64,000 nucleotides of DNA, from the NCBI GenBank assembly GCA_035942035.1, contig DASZDK010000089.1:6965-70964 (forward strand), written 5' to 3'. This stretch comes from JAHWJR01 sp035942035 (lineage in GTDB: Bacteria > Actinomycetota > Acidimicrobiia > Acidimicrobiales > CADCSY01). Positions 1 through 9,300 of this stretch are shown here, in pieces; position 1 is the first letter of the stretch; every line of letters starts with the position of its first letter. Made by a program: the position numbers and the translations under genes. The notes below the pieces were generated by a model. It was not told where the DNA came from and did no database searches. It worked only from the letters and a program-made list of their open reading frames with translations.

Positions 1-482
1 TGGAGCTGCTCGACTGGGCGGCCAGCGTGACCGTGGTGACCGACGGCCGTCGCTTCGAGGGTGACGACCGGCACCACCGGGCGCTGGCCGCTCACGGGAT
101 CGAGCTGCTGGAGGACGACGCCGTCGCCCTGGTGGGCCGGCGGGGCGAGCTGCGCGAGGTGCTGTTGCGCAGTGGGCGCCGGCTCGACTGCCAGATGGCG
201 TTCTTCTCGCTGGGCCATCAACCCCGCACGCCGTTGGCCGAGAAGCTGGGCTGCGAACGCACCGGCGACGGCTACCTGTCGGTCGACGAGCACGGCAAGA
301 CGTCGGTCTCCGGCGTCTACGCCGCCGGAGACGTCACGCCGGGGCTCCAGCTGCTGCAGGTGGCGGCGGCCAAGGGCGCGACCGCCGGCGTCGGTTGCGC
401 CATGTCGCTGCGTCGGGAGCCTCCCCTGCCCAACGGCCCCCGGCGGGCGCCCGACGTCGGCGACGCCCTGGACGAGGGCTAG
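1..482 (+). CDS. Thioredoxin-reductase-like FAD/NAD(P) oxidoreductase, C-terminal part
   Basis: The frame is open from base 3 and runs off the left edge, so only about 159 C-terminal residues are present. They hold the end of an NAD(P)-binding domain and the FAD-contacting motif GVYAAGDV near the C-terminus, followed by LLQVAAAKGATAG. This arrangement is typical of class II pyridine nucleotide-disulfide oxidoreductases of the thioredoxin reductase type. The redox CxxC, if any, would lie upstream and cannot be checked, so a plain flavoprotein oxidoreductase without a disulfide is possible. The next gene starts 13 bases downstream on the same strand. Confidence 0.75.
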   Translation, partial: ELLDWAASVTVVTDGRRFEGDDRHHRALAAHGIELLEDDAVALVGRRGELREVLLRSGRRLDCQMAFFSLGHQPRTPLAEKLGCERTGDGYLSVDEHGKTSVSGVYAAGDVTPGLQLLQVAAAKGATAGVGCAMSLRREPPLPNGPRRAPDVGDALDEG

Positions 483-495
483 CAACCGAAAAACC

Positions 496-1275
496 GTGCT
501 GTTCGTCGGGACCTCGGGTTGGCAGTACCGCGACTGGCGGGGGACCTTCTACCCCTCAGGCGTGCCCACCCGCCGCTGGCTCGAGCACTACGCACACCGG
601 TTCCGCACCGTGGAGGTCAACAACACCTTCTACCGGCTGCCGCCGGCGGAGACCTTCGCGGCGTGGCGCGCCACCCTGCCCGATGACTTTGTGATGGCGC
701 TGAAGCTGAGCCGTTACCTCACCCACTACAAGCAGCTGCGGGAGCCGGAGGAGCCGGTCGAGCGGTTCCTGCGCCACGCCGCCCCGCTCGGCCCCCGCGT
801 GGGCCCGCTGCTGCTCCAACTGCCACCCACCCTGGCGGCCAACCGGTCCCGCCTGGCCGACACCCTCGACCGCTTCCCGGCCCCGGTGCGGGTGGCGGTC
901 GAGTTCCGCCACCCGTCGTGGTTCGACGACGAGACCCTGTCGCTGCTGGCCGCCCGCAACGTCGCCTTGGTCCTGGCCGACCGGCGGTCACGGCCGCTGG
1001 GCCTGGTGGAGCGCACCGCCGACTGGGGCTACGTGCGCTTCCACGAGGGACGGGCCAAGCCCTGGCCGTGCTACGGCGACCAGGCGCTGGCCCGGTGGAC
1101 GGAGCGCCTGGCCGCTCGGTGGCGCCCCGAGGACGACGTGTTCGTCTACTTCAACAACGACCCCGGCGGTTGCGCCGTGCGCGACGCGTGCCGCTTCGCC
1201 ACTCTCGCCGAGCGCCAGGGCCTGCGACCGACGCGCGTGCCGGCACCGGAAGAGGTCGACGTGGCGATCAGGTAG
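496..1275 (+). CDS. DUF72 family protein
   Basis: A 259-residue protein that matches the DUF72 (YecE-like) family: it begins LFVGTSGWQYRDWRG, has the conserved VEVNNTFYRLP stretch, the central KLSRYLTH segment, and ends with a VYFNND motif. The family folds as a TIM-like barrel and its biochemical role is not settled. The GTG at 496 is chosen because family members begin at the VGTSGW stretch; the frame is open further upstream but that part is the antisense-like shadow of the preceding gene. It lies 13 bases after the oxidoreductase and may be cotranscribed with it. Confidence 0.85.
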   Translation: MLFVGTSGWQYRDWRGTFYPSGVPTRRWLEHYAHRFRTVEVNNTFYRLPPAETFAAWRATLPDDFVMALKLSRYLTHYKQLREPEEPVERFLRHAAPLGPRVGPLLLQLPPTLAANRSRLADTLDRFPAPVRVAVEFRHPSWFDDETLSLLAARNVALVLADRRSRPLGLVERTADWGYVRFHEGRAKPWPCYGDQALARWTERLAARWRPEDDVFVYFNNDPGGCAVRDACRFATLAERQGLRPTRVPAPEEVDVAIR

Positions 1276-1441
1276 CGGACCGCTGCCGGTCATATCAGTC
1301 GGTATGCAATGCGAACGCGGTGAGGTCTCGCATAGGCAACTGGGCAGGAACGTCTGATTGGTGTACGTGCGGTGAAGCCGATCGAAACCTCATTGGAATT
1401 CGGCGGCGGAGAGCTGGGCATGCCGGCCCACGAAGGAGCTG

Positions 1442-2139
1442 ATGATGCAACTTTGCCGGACGAATTTCTCAGGCAGTTGCCTCGCTATTGGTGGTTTTCG
1501 CCCTCCCCGTCGTTTCGTCCAGCACCGCCTCAGCAGCACCATCGGGAACAGAGCTTCTTGAACTTCCGCGTAACCGCGACCCGTACCGGAAAGTTGTGGA
1601 TCGGCGAGCACGTGAGAGAACTGGCCAACGGTTGCTCTCGCCCACGGCAGATCACGGCGTCATGGCTTGGCCTTGGCGTCGAGACCCACGACGTGTGCGA
1701 CAGGACCTCGCCCCCCGATCCTGTGGTGCTGCACGGTGGACCACCCACGAGCGAACAGCCGCGAACGGATGACTTCTCGACGGCAAGTCACGTTGTCGGC
1801 TGTGCCATTCAATTGTCGGATTCGCCCTCGCCTCTGCTGCTGTCATCGCCAGCGGTGGCTCAATGTTCTGGCGGGGCATTGCCGCACTTGGATGGTCGAG
1901 GGTGGCCTTTGTTCATAGGTGCGGCCAAGGTGGTCAGTGTCGCATCGAAGAAGCACAATGGTTGGGGTCACGACCACAGATATGCGATCGGTCTACGACT
2001 CACATGGATAGCCCTCGTCATTTCCACCATTGCTGTGTATGTCTACAGCTGGGTAGGCGGAGTGTGGCCGAAAACGTTCGTCTTAGCGGTCGCGGGATCG
2101 TCGGTGCTGGGCGTCATCACCGTCGTTGCCGTCGTCTAG
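1442..2139 (+). pseudogene. Decayed low-GC region with signal-peptide and membrane-helix remnants
   Basis: The gap 1276-2283 holds no intact gene I recognise, and two lines counted by hand are 48-58% G+C against about 70% around it. One frame (bases 1446-1541) encodes a convincing Sec signal peptide, AVASLLVVFALPVVSSSTAS then AAPSG, but with a TGA just upstream and only TTG (1488) as start; ATGs at 1442 and 1445 are one frame off. A second frame around 1790-1900 gives IVGFALASAAVIASGG. A third, ending at 2139, gives two likely membrane helices (TWIALVISTIAVYVYSW and TFVLAVAGSSVLGVITVVAV). The pieces look like one or two secreted or membrane genes broken by frameshifts. Independent small genes or chance are alternatives. 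Confidence 0.3.
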
Positions 2140-2283
2140 GAGCGGCCGGGTATGGGCACCGGCGCCATCTTGCACGCCACCTTCGTAACGGCGCTTCTCC
2201 GCTCTGGCCCTGTGACAGTCGCGGGGTGAAGAGGCCGTAGCCGCATTGCGGCCGCCCCCGCCGGCTACTCGGGTGATGACGAG

Positions 2284-2721
2284 CTACCCGACCGGGGAGG
2301 TCTGCTCCCGGACCTGGCGCTTGAGGTGGCCGAGGATGGCGCCCATCCCCCGCAGGCGGAGGGTGGAGATGGCCTCGTCGAGGCCCATCTGGCTGTAGAA
2401 GTCGTTGGGCACGGCCAGGACCTCTTCGGCCGTCGCCCCGTTCAGGCCCTCGGCCAGGATCCCGGCAAAGCCCCGGGTGGTCGGTGCCTGGGGCGGGCAG
2501 TCGAACCACACGGCGACCCGGCCGTCGCCGTCGACCTCGGTGGAGAGGAAGAACGGGGTCTGGCACTCCTCGACCTGCTCCATGGAGCCCTGCTTGCCCT
2601 CGAGGTGCGGGGGCAGGGGGGGGAGCTTGCGGGAGTACTCCAGCAGCGCCTCGAGGCGCAGGTCCTTGGGGGCGCCGGCGAACAGCTCGACGATGCGCTG
2701 GAGCTTGGGGGGAGACGCCAT
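2284..2721 (-). CDS. sufE: SufE family sulfur acceptor protein
   Basis: This 145-residue protein matches SufE: an N-terminal LQRIVELFAGAPKDLRLEAL helix, the EGKQGSMEQVEECQTPFF segment with the sulfur-accepting Cys about residue 53, and a C-terminal region ending in RGMGAILGHLK. SufE takes persulfide from a cysteine desulfurase for Fe-S cluster assembly; no desulfurase or other suf gene is nearby. The ATG at 2721 is chosen because the upstream extension has no family similarity. It diverges from a sulfurtransferase gene 112 bases away, so the two probably share a control region. In Mycobacterium tuberculosis sseA and a SufE-like gene are also neighbours (Rv3283-Rv3284). Confidence 0.88.
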   Translation of the reverse strand: MASPPKLQRIVELFAGAPKDLRLEALLEYSRKLPPLPPHLEGKQGSMEQVEECQTPFFLSTEVDGDGRVAVWFDCPPQAPTTRGFAGILAEGLNGATAEEVLAVPNDFYSQMGLDEAISTLRLRGMGAILGHLKRQVREQTSPVG

Positions 2722-2746
2722 GACGAACCTCGAATCTTGACCAGAC

Positions 2747-2771
2747 TTATCGGGTATTGACACGATAACCC
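2747..2771. promoter_or_regulatory. Candidate operator/promoter between sufE and sulfurtransferase
   Basis: The 112-base divergent intergenic region contains the inverted repeat TTATCG (2747-2752) / CGATAA (2763-2768), overlapped by a looser pair GGGTAT (2752-2757) / ATAACCC (2765-2771). The spacer between the arms contains TTGACA (2757-2762). The spacing and position suit a dimeric regulator controlling both genes. An Rrf2/IscR-type iron-sulfur regulator would fit the gene content, but no such gene is in the window and I cannot match a known consensus. Confidence 0.35.
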
Positions 2772-2833
2772 TAGACTCGGCCCGAACCAACGAGTCCCAA
2801 CGAGTCCTGACCGCAGGAACGAGAGGAGTGCCC

Positions 2834-3745
2834 ATGGCACCAGACGTCGCCCCCGACACCGACCAGAAGCTCCAAGCTTACGCCCATCCCGAGAAGCTCG
2901 TCACCACCGAGTGGCTGGCCGAGCACCTCGACGATCCCCAGGTGGTGGTGGTGGAGTCGGACGAGGACGTCTTGTTGTACGACACGGGCCACATTCCGGG
3001 CGCGGTGAAGATCGACTGGCACACCGACCTGCAAGACCCGGTGGCCCGCGACTACCTCAACGGCGAGGAGTTCTCCAAGCTGATGTCGGCCAAGGGCATC
3101 TCCCGTGACACGACGGTGGTGTTCTACGGCGACAACTTCAACTGGTGGGCCGCCTATGCCCTGTGGGTGTTCAGCCTCTTCGGCCACCCGGACACCCGGC
3201 TGCTCGACGGCGGCCGCCAGAAGTGGCAGGAAGAGGGCCGGCCGATGACGACCGACGTGCCCACCCCCCAGGCCACCGACTACCCCGTGGTCGAGCGCGA
3301 CGACGCCCCCATCCGCGCCTTCGCCGACGACGTGCGCGCCCACATCCGCTCGCAGGGGCGGCTGGTCGACGTGCGCTCGCCCCAGGAGTACTCCGGTGAG
3401 CTGCTGCACATGCCGGCCTACCCTCAGGAGGGCGCCCTCCGCGGCGGGCACATCCCCGGAGCGGCGAGCGTGCCCTGGAAGAGGGCGGCCAACGACGACG
3501 GCACCTTCAAGAGCGCCGACGAGCTGCGCGCTCTCTACGAGCAGGAGGTCGGGCTCAAGGAGGACGACGACGTCATCGCCTACTGCCGCATCGGCGAGCG
3601 CTCCAGCCACACGTGGTTCGCGCTGCACCACCTGCTGGGCTACCCCAAGGTGCGCAACTACGACGGGTCGTGGACCGAGTGGGGGAACCAGGTTCGGGCA
3701 CCCATCGAGAAGCCGGGGCACCCGGTGCGTCCCGAGGTCGCCTGA
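2834..3745 (+). CDS. Two-domain rhodanese, thiosulfate/3-mercaptopyruvate sulfurtransferase
   Basis: A 303-residue tandem rhodanese. The N-terminal inactive repeat runs to about residue 145 (GHIPGAVKIDWHTDLQD), and the C-terminal repeat carries the active-site loop CRIGERSSHTWF with Cys about residue 251. The CRIGERS loop is typical of actinobacterial CysA/SseA sulfurtransferases. It would move sulfane sulfur to cyanide or thiol acceptors. The ATG at 2834 is preferred over GTG 2828 because AGAGGAG (2822-2828) sits five bases ahead of it. It diverges from sufE, which supports a joint role in sulfur trafficking. A strong terminator follows at 3780. Confidence 0.88.
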   Translation: MAPDVAPDTDQKLQAYAHPEKLVTTEWLAEHLDDPQVVVVESDEDVLLYDTGHIPGAVKIDWHTDLQDPVARDYLNGEEFSKLMSAKGISRDTTVVFYGDNFNWWAAYALWVFSLFGHPDTRLLDGGRQKWQEEGRPMTTDVPTPQATDYPVVERDDAPIRAFADDVRAHIRSQGRLVDVRSPQEYSGELLHMPAYPQEGALRGGHIPGAASVPWKRAANDDGTFKSADELRALYEQEVGLKEDDDVIAYCRIGERSSHTWFALHHLLGYPKVRNYDGSWTEWGNQVRAPIEKPGHPVRPEVA

Positions 3746-3779
3746 GCCTCTCGCACCGCTGACCGGTACACCCTCCTCG

Positions 3780-3821
3780 CTACCGGGGGCCGCCGCCGGC
3801 GGCCCCCGGTAGCCTGTTTTT
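3780..3821 (+). terminator. Rho-independent terminator after the sulfurtransferase gene
   Basis: A perfect 15-bp stem (3780-3794 with 3798-3812) around a 3-base loop is followed by CCTGTTTTT. The hairpin lies 34 bases after the stop of the sulfurtransferase and 33 bases before the start of the next gene. It is the only clear hairpin-plus-T-tract terminator I found in the window. Confidence 0.9.
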
Positions 3822-3853
3822 CCGGCGAAGGCGGCACGGCGGAAGGGGAGCGC

Positions 3854-4939
3854 ATGGCAGTCGAGGCCCGGGCGGTGGTGGCCGCCGCCAAGGGAGCGCC
3901 GGTCTCGGTGGAGACGATCCTCGTCCCCGATCCGGGCCCGGGCGAGGTGAAGGTGCGCGTCCAGGCCTGCGGCGTGTGCCATACCGACCTGCACTACCGG
4001 GAGGGCGCCATCACCGACGACTTCCCGTTCCTTCTCGGCCACGAGGCGGCGGGGACGGTGGAGGCCGTCGGTGACGGCGTCAGCGAGGTGGCGCCGGGTG
4101 ACTACGTCGTGCTGGCGTGGCGGGCGCCGTGTGGGCGGTGCCGCTCGTGCCGCCGGGGTCGCCTCCACCACTGCTTCGACAGCGCCAACGCCACGCAGCC
4201 CATGACGCTCGCCGACGGGACGCCCCTGACCGCGGCACTGGGGATCGGCGCCTTCGCGGAACGAACGCTCGTGGCCGCCGGCCAAGCCGTGCGCGTCGAC
4301 CCCGCGGCCCGTCCGGAGGCGGCGGGACTGGTCGGCTGCGGGGTGATGGCGGGCTTCGGTGCCGCCGTCAACACCGGCGCGGTGGGGCTGGGCGACTCGG
4401 TGGCGGTCATCGGCTGCGGTGGTGTGGGCAACGCCGCGGTGGCCGCCTCGGCGCTGGTGGGCGCCCGCCGGGTCATCGCCGTCGACCTCGATGTCCGCAA
4501 GCTCGAGTGGGCGGTGGGCTTCGGGGCCACCCACACGGTCGACGCCTCGGAAGTCGACACCGTGGAGGCCGTCCGGGAGCTGACCGACGGCTTCGGAGCC
4601 GATGTCGTCATCGACGCCGTCGGCCTGGCCTCCACCTACCGGCAGGCCTTCTACGCCCGCGACCTGGCCGGGACGCTGGTGCAGGTGGGGGTTCCCGATC
4701 CCATGGCGACCATCGACCTGCCGCTGATCGACCTGTTCGGACGGGGCGGGGCCCTCAAGTCGTCGTGGTACGGCGACTGCCTACCTTCGCGGGACTTCCC
4801 CATGCTGATCGACCTCTACCTCCAAGGGAAGTTCGACCTCGACGGCTTCGTCACCGAGACCGTGGCCCTCGACCAGGTCGAGGCGGCGTTCGACAAGATG
4901 GGCGCAGGCGACGTCCTGCGCTCGGTCGTCGTCCTGTGA
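3854..4939 (+). CDS. mscR: S-(hydroxymethyl)mycothiol dehydrogenase (mycothiol-dependent formaldehyde dehydrogenase)
   Basis: A 361-residue zinc-dependent medium-chain dehydrogenase. The catalytic zinc site is Cys39 in ACGVCHTD plus GHE at 62-64. The structural zinc loop carries four Cys at 93, 96, 99 and 107. The NAD-binding motif VIGCGGVGNAA is near residue 185. The sequence closely recalls mycobacterial MscR/AdhE2, including ALKSSWYGDCLP and the ending VLRSVVVL. It oxidises the formaldehyde-mycothiol adduct to S-formylmycothiol, and also reduces S-nitrosomycothiol in mycobacteria, which implies that this organism makes mycothiol. GGGGAG just upstream serves as the ribosome site. Its stop overlaps the next gene by 4 bases. 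Confidence 0.9.
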   Translation: MAVEARAVVAAAKGAPVSVETILVPDPGPGEVKVRVQACGVCHTDLHYREGAITDDFPFLLGHEAAGTVEAVGDGVSEVAPGDYVVLAWRAPCGRCRSCRRGRLHHCFDSANATQPMTLADGTPLTAALGIGAFAERTLVAAGQAVRVDPAARPEAAGLVGCGVMAGFGAAVNTGAVGLGDSVAVIGCGGVGNAAVAASALVGARRVIAVDLDVRKLEWAVGFGATHTVDASEVDTVEAVRELTDGFGADVVIDAVGLASTYRQAFYARDLAGTLVQVGVPDPMATIDLPLIDLFGRGGALKSSWYGDCLPSRDFPMLIDLYLQGKFDLDGFVTETVALDQVEAAFDKMGAGDVLRSVVVL

Positions 4940-5595
4940 CCCCCGTGGGCGGCGACGTGGCGGTGGCCGTGGAGCGGGTGCGGACGTCGGGGACCTTCTC
5001 CCTCGACGGGCAGCACTTCGACGTCGAGAACAACGTCTGGCTCGTCGGTGAACGGATGGCGGGGGCTCCCGTCGTGGTCATCGACGCCGCCCACGACGCC
5101 GGTCCCGTTCTCGAGGCGGTGGGTGACCGCCAGGTGGTCGCCGTGGTCTGCACCCATGGGCACAACGACCACGTCAACGCCGCCCTCGACGTGGCCGGTG
5201 CCACCGGCGCGCCCGTCGCCCTCCACCCGGCCGACCGGATGCTGTGGGACGTCGTCCACCCCGACCGGGCTCCGGACCGGGAGCTGGCCGATGGGGACGA
5301 GATCGAGGTGGGGGAGGCCCGCCTGCACGTGCTGCACACGCCCGGGCACTCCCCGGGCGGCGTCTGCCTGTACCTGCCCGCCCAGGCGATGCTGTTCTCC
5401 GGCGACACCCTCTTCCAGGGCGGCCCCGGCGCCACCGGTCGTTCCTTCTCGGACTTCCCGACCATCATCGACTCCATCCGGCGGCGGCTGCTCCCGCTGC
5501 CCGGGGAAACGATCGTGCACACAGGCCACGGCGACTCGACGACCATCGGCGCTGAGGCGCCGCAGCTCGACGAGTGGGTGCGGCGGGGTCACTGA
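4936..5595 (+). CDS. MBL-fold hydrolase coupled to mscR
   Basis: A 219-residue metallo-beta-lactamase-fold protein with the metal motif THGHNDH (His74, His76, Asp78, His79), HTPGHSPGG, FSGDTLF and a C-terminal HTGHGD. This is the glyoxalase-II-like subgroup with two metal ions. The GTG start at 4936 overlaps the mscR stop as GTGA, so the two are translationally coupled. In M. tuberculosis an MBL-fold gene (Rv2260) also follows mscR (Rv2259). From that conserved pairing I infer hydrolysis of S-formylmycothiol to formate and mycothiol; the substrate cannot be read from the sequence. Confidence 0.85.
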   Translation: MTPVGGDVAVAVERVRTSGTFSLDGQHFDVENNVWLVGERMAGAPVVVIDAAHDAGPVLEAVGDRQVVAVVCTHGHNDHVNAALDVAGATGAPVALHPADRMLWDVVHPDRAPDRELADGDEIEVGEARLHVLHTPGHSPGGVCLYLPAQAMLFSGDTLFQGGPGATGRSFSDFPTIIDSIRRRLLPLPGETIVHTGHGDSTTIGAEAPQLDEWVRRGH

Positions 5596-5598
5596 GCC

Positions 5599-6297
5599 GT
5601 GCCGCGCTGGGAGGTGGCAGCGTCGCTGGTGGGCGGGGCCTGGGCACCGGGCGACTACGACGTGGGCGACCTCGTCCGCCTGCGGCCGCGACCCGACGAC
5701 GTGGCCAGCCTGGGGCCCGAGCAGGCCCGTTTGGCGGCGATCGTCCGCCTGGCCAACTCGGTGACCTTCGCCGTAGCCCTCGCCCTGCTCCTGGTGCGGA
5801 TGGTGCCTGTGAGCGCCGCTGAGTTCGAGTTCCGGCCGTGGGCGCAGCGCGACCTCGTGATCGTGGACGAGACCGACGACCCCGGCTGGCAGCGGGCCAC
5901 CCGGCACGCGGTGGAGGTGTGGAACCGCTCCGGTGCCGACCTGCGCCTCACCTGGGTCGCCGGCGAGCCCGGCGGTGAGTGCCGTGGCCAAGGGAGCCGA
6001 ATCGCGGTGTGCCCGGCCCACGAGCAGAGCCTGGAGGGAATCTTGGACTTCCAGGGACGCGCGTCCCAGGAGCCCGGCGGTGACCATCCGAAGTCGGCGT
6101 TCGTGGAGGTGTGCACCGACTGCGGGCTCGACGACACCCTCCGGCGGGTGGTGGCCACCCACGAGATCGGGCACGCCCTGGGCCTGCCCCACAACTCCCT
6201 GCTCGGTTCGGTCATGTACCCCACCGGGGGCACCGACCAGCCCGACGAGATCGACTACGCCGACCTGCGAGCCCTCTACCCCATTGCGCGGGACTGA
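5599..6297 (+). CDS. Membrane-anchored matrixin-like zinc metalloprotease
   Basis: A 232-residue protein with the metzincin zinc motif HEIGHALGLPH (His188, Glu189, His192, third His198) followed by the Met-turn SVMYP. A hydrophobic segment at about residues 53-73 would anchor it with the catalytic domain outside. The first 50 residues are cytoplasmic and unlike a signal peptide. Two Cys in VEVCTDCG may form an extracellular disulfide. The GTG at 5599 lies 3 bases after the MBL gene, so cotranscription is likely although no functional link to mycothiol is evident. A start near the membrane segment (GTG around 5761) is possible. Substrate unknown. Confidence 0.75.
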   Translation: MPRWEVAASLVGGAWAPGDYDVGDLVRLRPRPDDVASLGPEQARLAAIVRLANSVTFAVALALLLVRMVPVSAAEFEFRPWAQRDLVIVDETDDPGWQRATRHAVEVWNRSGADLRLTWVAGEPGGECRGQGSRIAVCPAHEQSLEGILDFQGRASQEPGGDHPKSAFVEVCTDCGLDDTLRRVVATHEIGHALGLPHNSLLGSVMYPTGGTDQPDEIDYADLRALYPIARD

Positions 6298-6309
6298 CGG
6301 CGCCGGCCC

Positions 6310-9300
6310 TCAGCGAGCGATGAAGTACTTGGCCCGGGGGTGGTGGCAGATGATGGCCGAGGTGGTCTGCTCGGGCTGGTACTGGTAGCCCGTCTCCTCG
6401 CTCACCACCAGGCCGATGCGCTCACCCTCGAGCAGATCCCACACGGTGACGTTGTCCTCCAGGTCGGGGCAGGCGGGATAACCCCAGGAGTAGCGACTGC
6501 CCCGGTACTGCTGGCGGAACAGCCCCTTGAGCGTCGGCCCATCCTCGTCGGCGAAGCCCCACTCCTCGCGGATGCGGCGGTGCCAGTACTCGGCCAGGGC
6601 CTCGGCCATCTCCACCCCGAGACCGTGGAGCAACAGGTACTTGGAGTACTCGTCCTCGGCGAAGAGCCGGCCGGCGGCCTCGGACACGGCGCCGCCCATG
6701 GTGACGATGTGGAAGGCGGCGTAGTCGGCCTCGCCCGAGTCCAGCGGGCGGAAGAAGTCGGCGATGCACAGGAACGGATCCTCCTGCTGGCGAGGGAACG
6801 AGAAGCGGCCCCACTCGGCGGTCCGGCTGTCGTCGGTCCAGATCACCACGTCGTTGCCGTCACCGTTGGCGGGGAAGAAGCCGTAGACGACCTGGGGCAC
6901 GAGGATCCCCGATGCCTTGGCCTCGGCCAACTGCTCCCGCAGCACCGGGCGGATGCGGTCCTTGAACACCTCGTCGGACTCCCCCTTCTCGGGTCGGTAG
7001 CCCCACTGGTTGCGGAAGAGGGCGGTCTCGTTCACGTAGGCGGCGATCTCGTCGAGGGAGATGCCCTTGACCACCCGGGAACCGAGGAACGGCGGCTTGA
7101 ACACCCCGTTGTCGGTGGCGACCTCGGGAGAGCGGGGCGGGACCTCCACATTGGGATCGGGGGTGCGCTGGCTGCGCCGGGGGAGCAGCACCCGCCCTCC
7201 CGGCACCCGGCCGAAGTCGGGGTCGTCGGCGCCCGTGCGCTTGAGCTCGTTCAGGCGATCGAGCGTGCGCAGACCCTCGAAGGCGTCCTTGCCGTAGAAC
7301 AGCCGGCCCTCGTAGACCTCCCTGAGGTCACGCTCGACGTACGAGCGGGTGAGGGCGGCGCCGCCGAGCAGCACGGGGATGCGATCCAGACCCTGGGCAT
7401 TGAGCTCCTCGAGGTTCTCGCGCATGATCAACGTGGACTTGACCAGCAGCCCACTCATGCCGATGGCGTCGGCCTTGACCTCGAGCGCCTTGGCCACCAT
7501 GTCGGTGATCGAGACCTTGATGCCCAGGTTGAACACCTCGTAGCCGTTGTTGGTGAGGATGATGTCGACCAGGTTCTTGCCGATGTCGTGGACGTCGCCC
7601 TTCACCGTGGCCAGCACCACCCTGCCCTTGCCTCCCTGGTCGGCCTTCTCCATGTGGGGCTCCAGCCAGGCCACCGCCCGCTTCATGGTCTCGGCCGACT
7701 GCAGCACGAAGGGCAGCTGCATCTGGCCGGAACCGAACAGCTCGCCCACCACCTTCATGCCCGCCAGCAGGTCGTCGTTGACGATGGCGAGCGCCGGCTT
7801 GGCCGCCAGGGCCTCCTCCAACTCGGCCTCCAGCCCGTCGCGGTCGCCGTCGATGATCCGCGCCTTCAGGCGCTCGGCGACGGGCCAGTCGCTGCGGTCC
7901 TCGTTCTCCACCGCCGCCGAGGTGACCCCCTCGAAGGCGGCGAGCAGTTCCTGGAGTGGGTCGTAGCCCGGCCGGCGGCGGTCGTAGATCAGGTCGAGGC
8001 AGATCTCCCGGACTCGCTCGTCGATCTTGTTGAGCGGCATGATGCGCCCCGCGTGGACGATGGCGGCGTCGAGACCCGCCTCCAGGCACTCGTGCAGGAA
8101 CATCGAGTTGAGGACGTGGCGGGCGGCGGGGTTGAGCCCGAAGCTGACGTTCGACAGCCCGAGGATGGTCGACACTCCCGGCAGCTCGGCCTTGATCCGA
8201 CGGATGCCCTCGATGGTCTCGATCCCGTCGCGCCGGCTCTCCTCCATCCCCGTCGACAGGGGCAGCGCCAGAGGGTCGAACAGGAGATCGGACGGTTCGA
8301 GCCCGTAGCGCTCGACGGCCAGGTCGTGGATGGCCCGTGCCGCCCGCAGCTTCCAGTCGGCCGTGCGGGCTTGGCCCTCGGTGTCGATGCAGGTGCACAC
8401 CACGGCGGCGCCGTACTCGCGGGCGAGGCTCAGGAAGCGGTCGAGGCGTGTCCCGGGCGCGTCGCCGTCCTCCAGGTTGACCGAGTTCAGCACCGGCCGA
8501 CCGCCGATCCATCGCAGCCCGGTCTCGATGACGTCGGGCTCGGTGGAGTCGAGCATGAGCGGCTGCGACGACTGCGTGGCGAAACGCTGGGCGATCTGCT
8601 CCATGTCGGCCACGCCGTCCTCACCCGTGTAGTCGACGCAGACGTCGAGCACGTGGGCGCCCTCCTTGACCTGGTCCTTCGCCATGGCCACACAGGTCTC
8701 CCAGTCGTCGTCCAGCATGGCCTCGCGGAACCTCCGCGACCCGTTGGCGTTGGTGCGCTCGCCCACCACCAGGAAGCTCGTGTCCTGGCGGAACGGGACG
8801 GCGGTGTAGATGGACGCCGCGCCGGCCTCGTGCACGGGGGAGCGCGGTGCGGGCGTGAGCTCGGCACAGCGCTCGACCACCGCCCGCAGGTGCTCGGGCG
8901 TCGTCCCGCAGCAGCCGCCCACGACCGACACGCCCAGCTCGGTAACGAAGCGGTGGTGGTACTCGGCCAGCTGGTCGGGGCTCAAGTCGTAGTGCATCTT
9001 GCCGTCGACCACCGAGGGCAGGCCAGCGTTGGGCAGGCACGACAGCGGCATGCGGGCGGCGGCGCTCAGGTGGCGGAGGTGCTCGTGCATCTCGGCCGGA
9101 CCGGTGGCGCAGTTGACGCCGAGGACGTCGGGGCGCATGGGGTCGAGTGCGGTGAGGGCAGCGGCGATCTCGGTGCCGGGCAGCATGCGACCGGTGAGCT
9201 CCACGGTCACCTGGACCTGGAGGGGGACGGTGCGCCCGGCGGCGGCCATGGCCCGCCGACACGCCACGATGGCCGCCTTGGCCTGCAGGAGGTCGAAGAC

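Noticed and set aside
2237..2268. Inverted repeat GTAGCCG/CGGCTAC after sufE
   Set aside because: The 18-base loop and lack of a T-tract make termination doubtful; reported only here.
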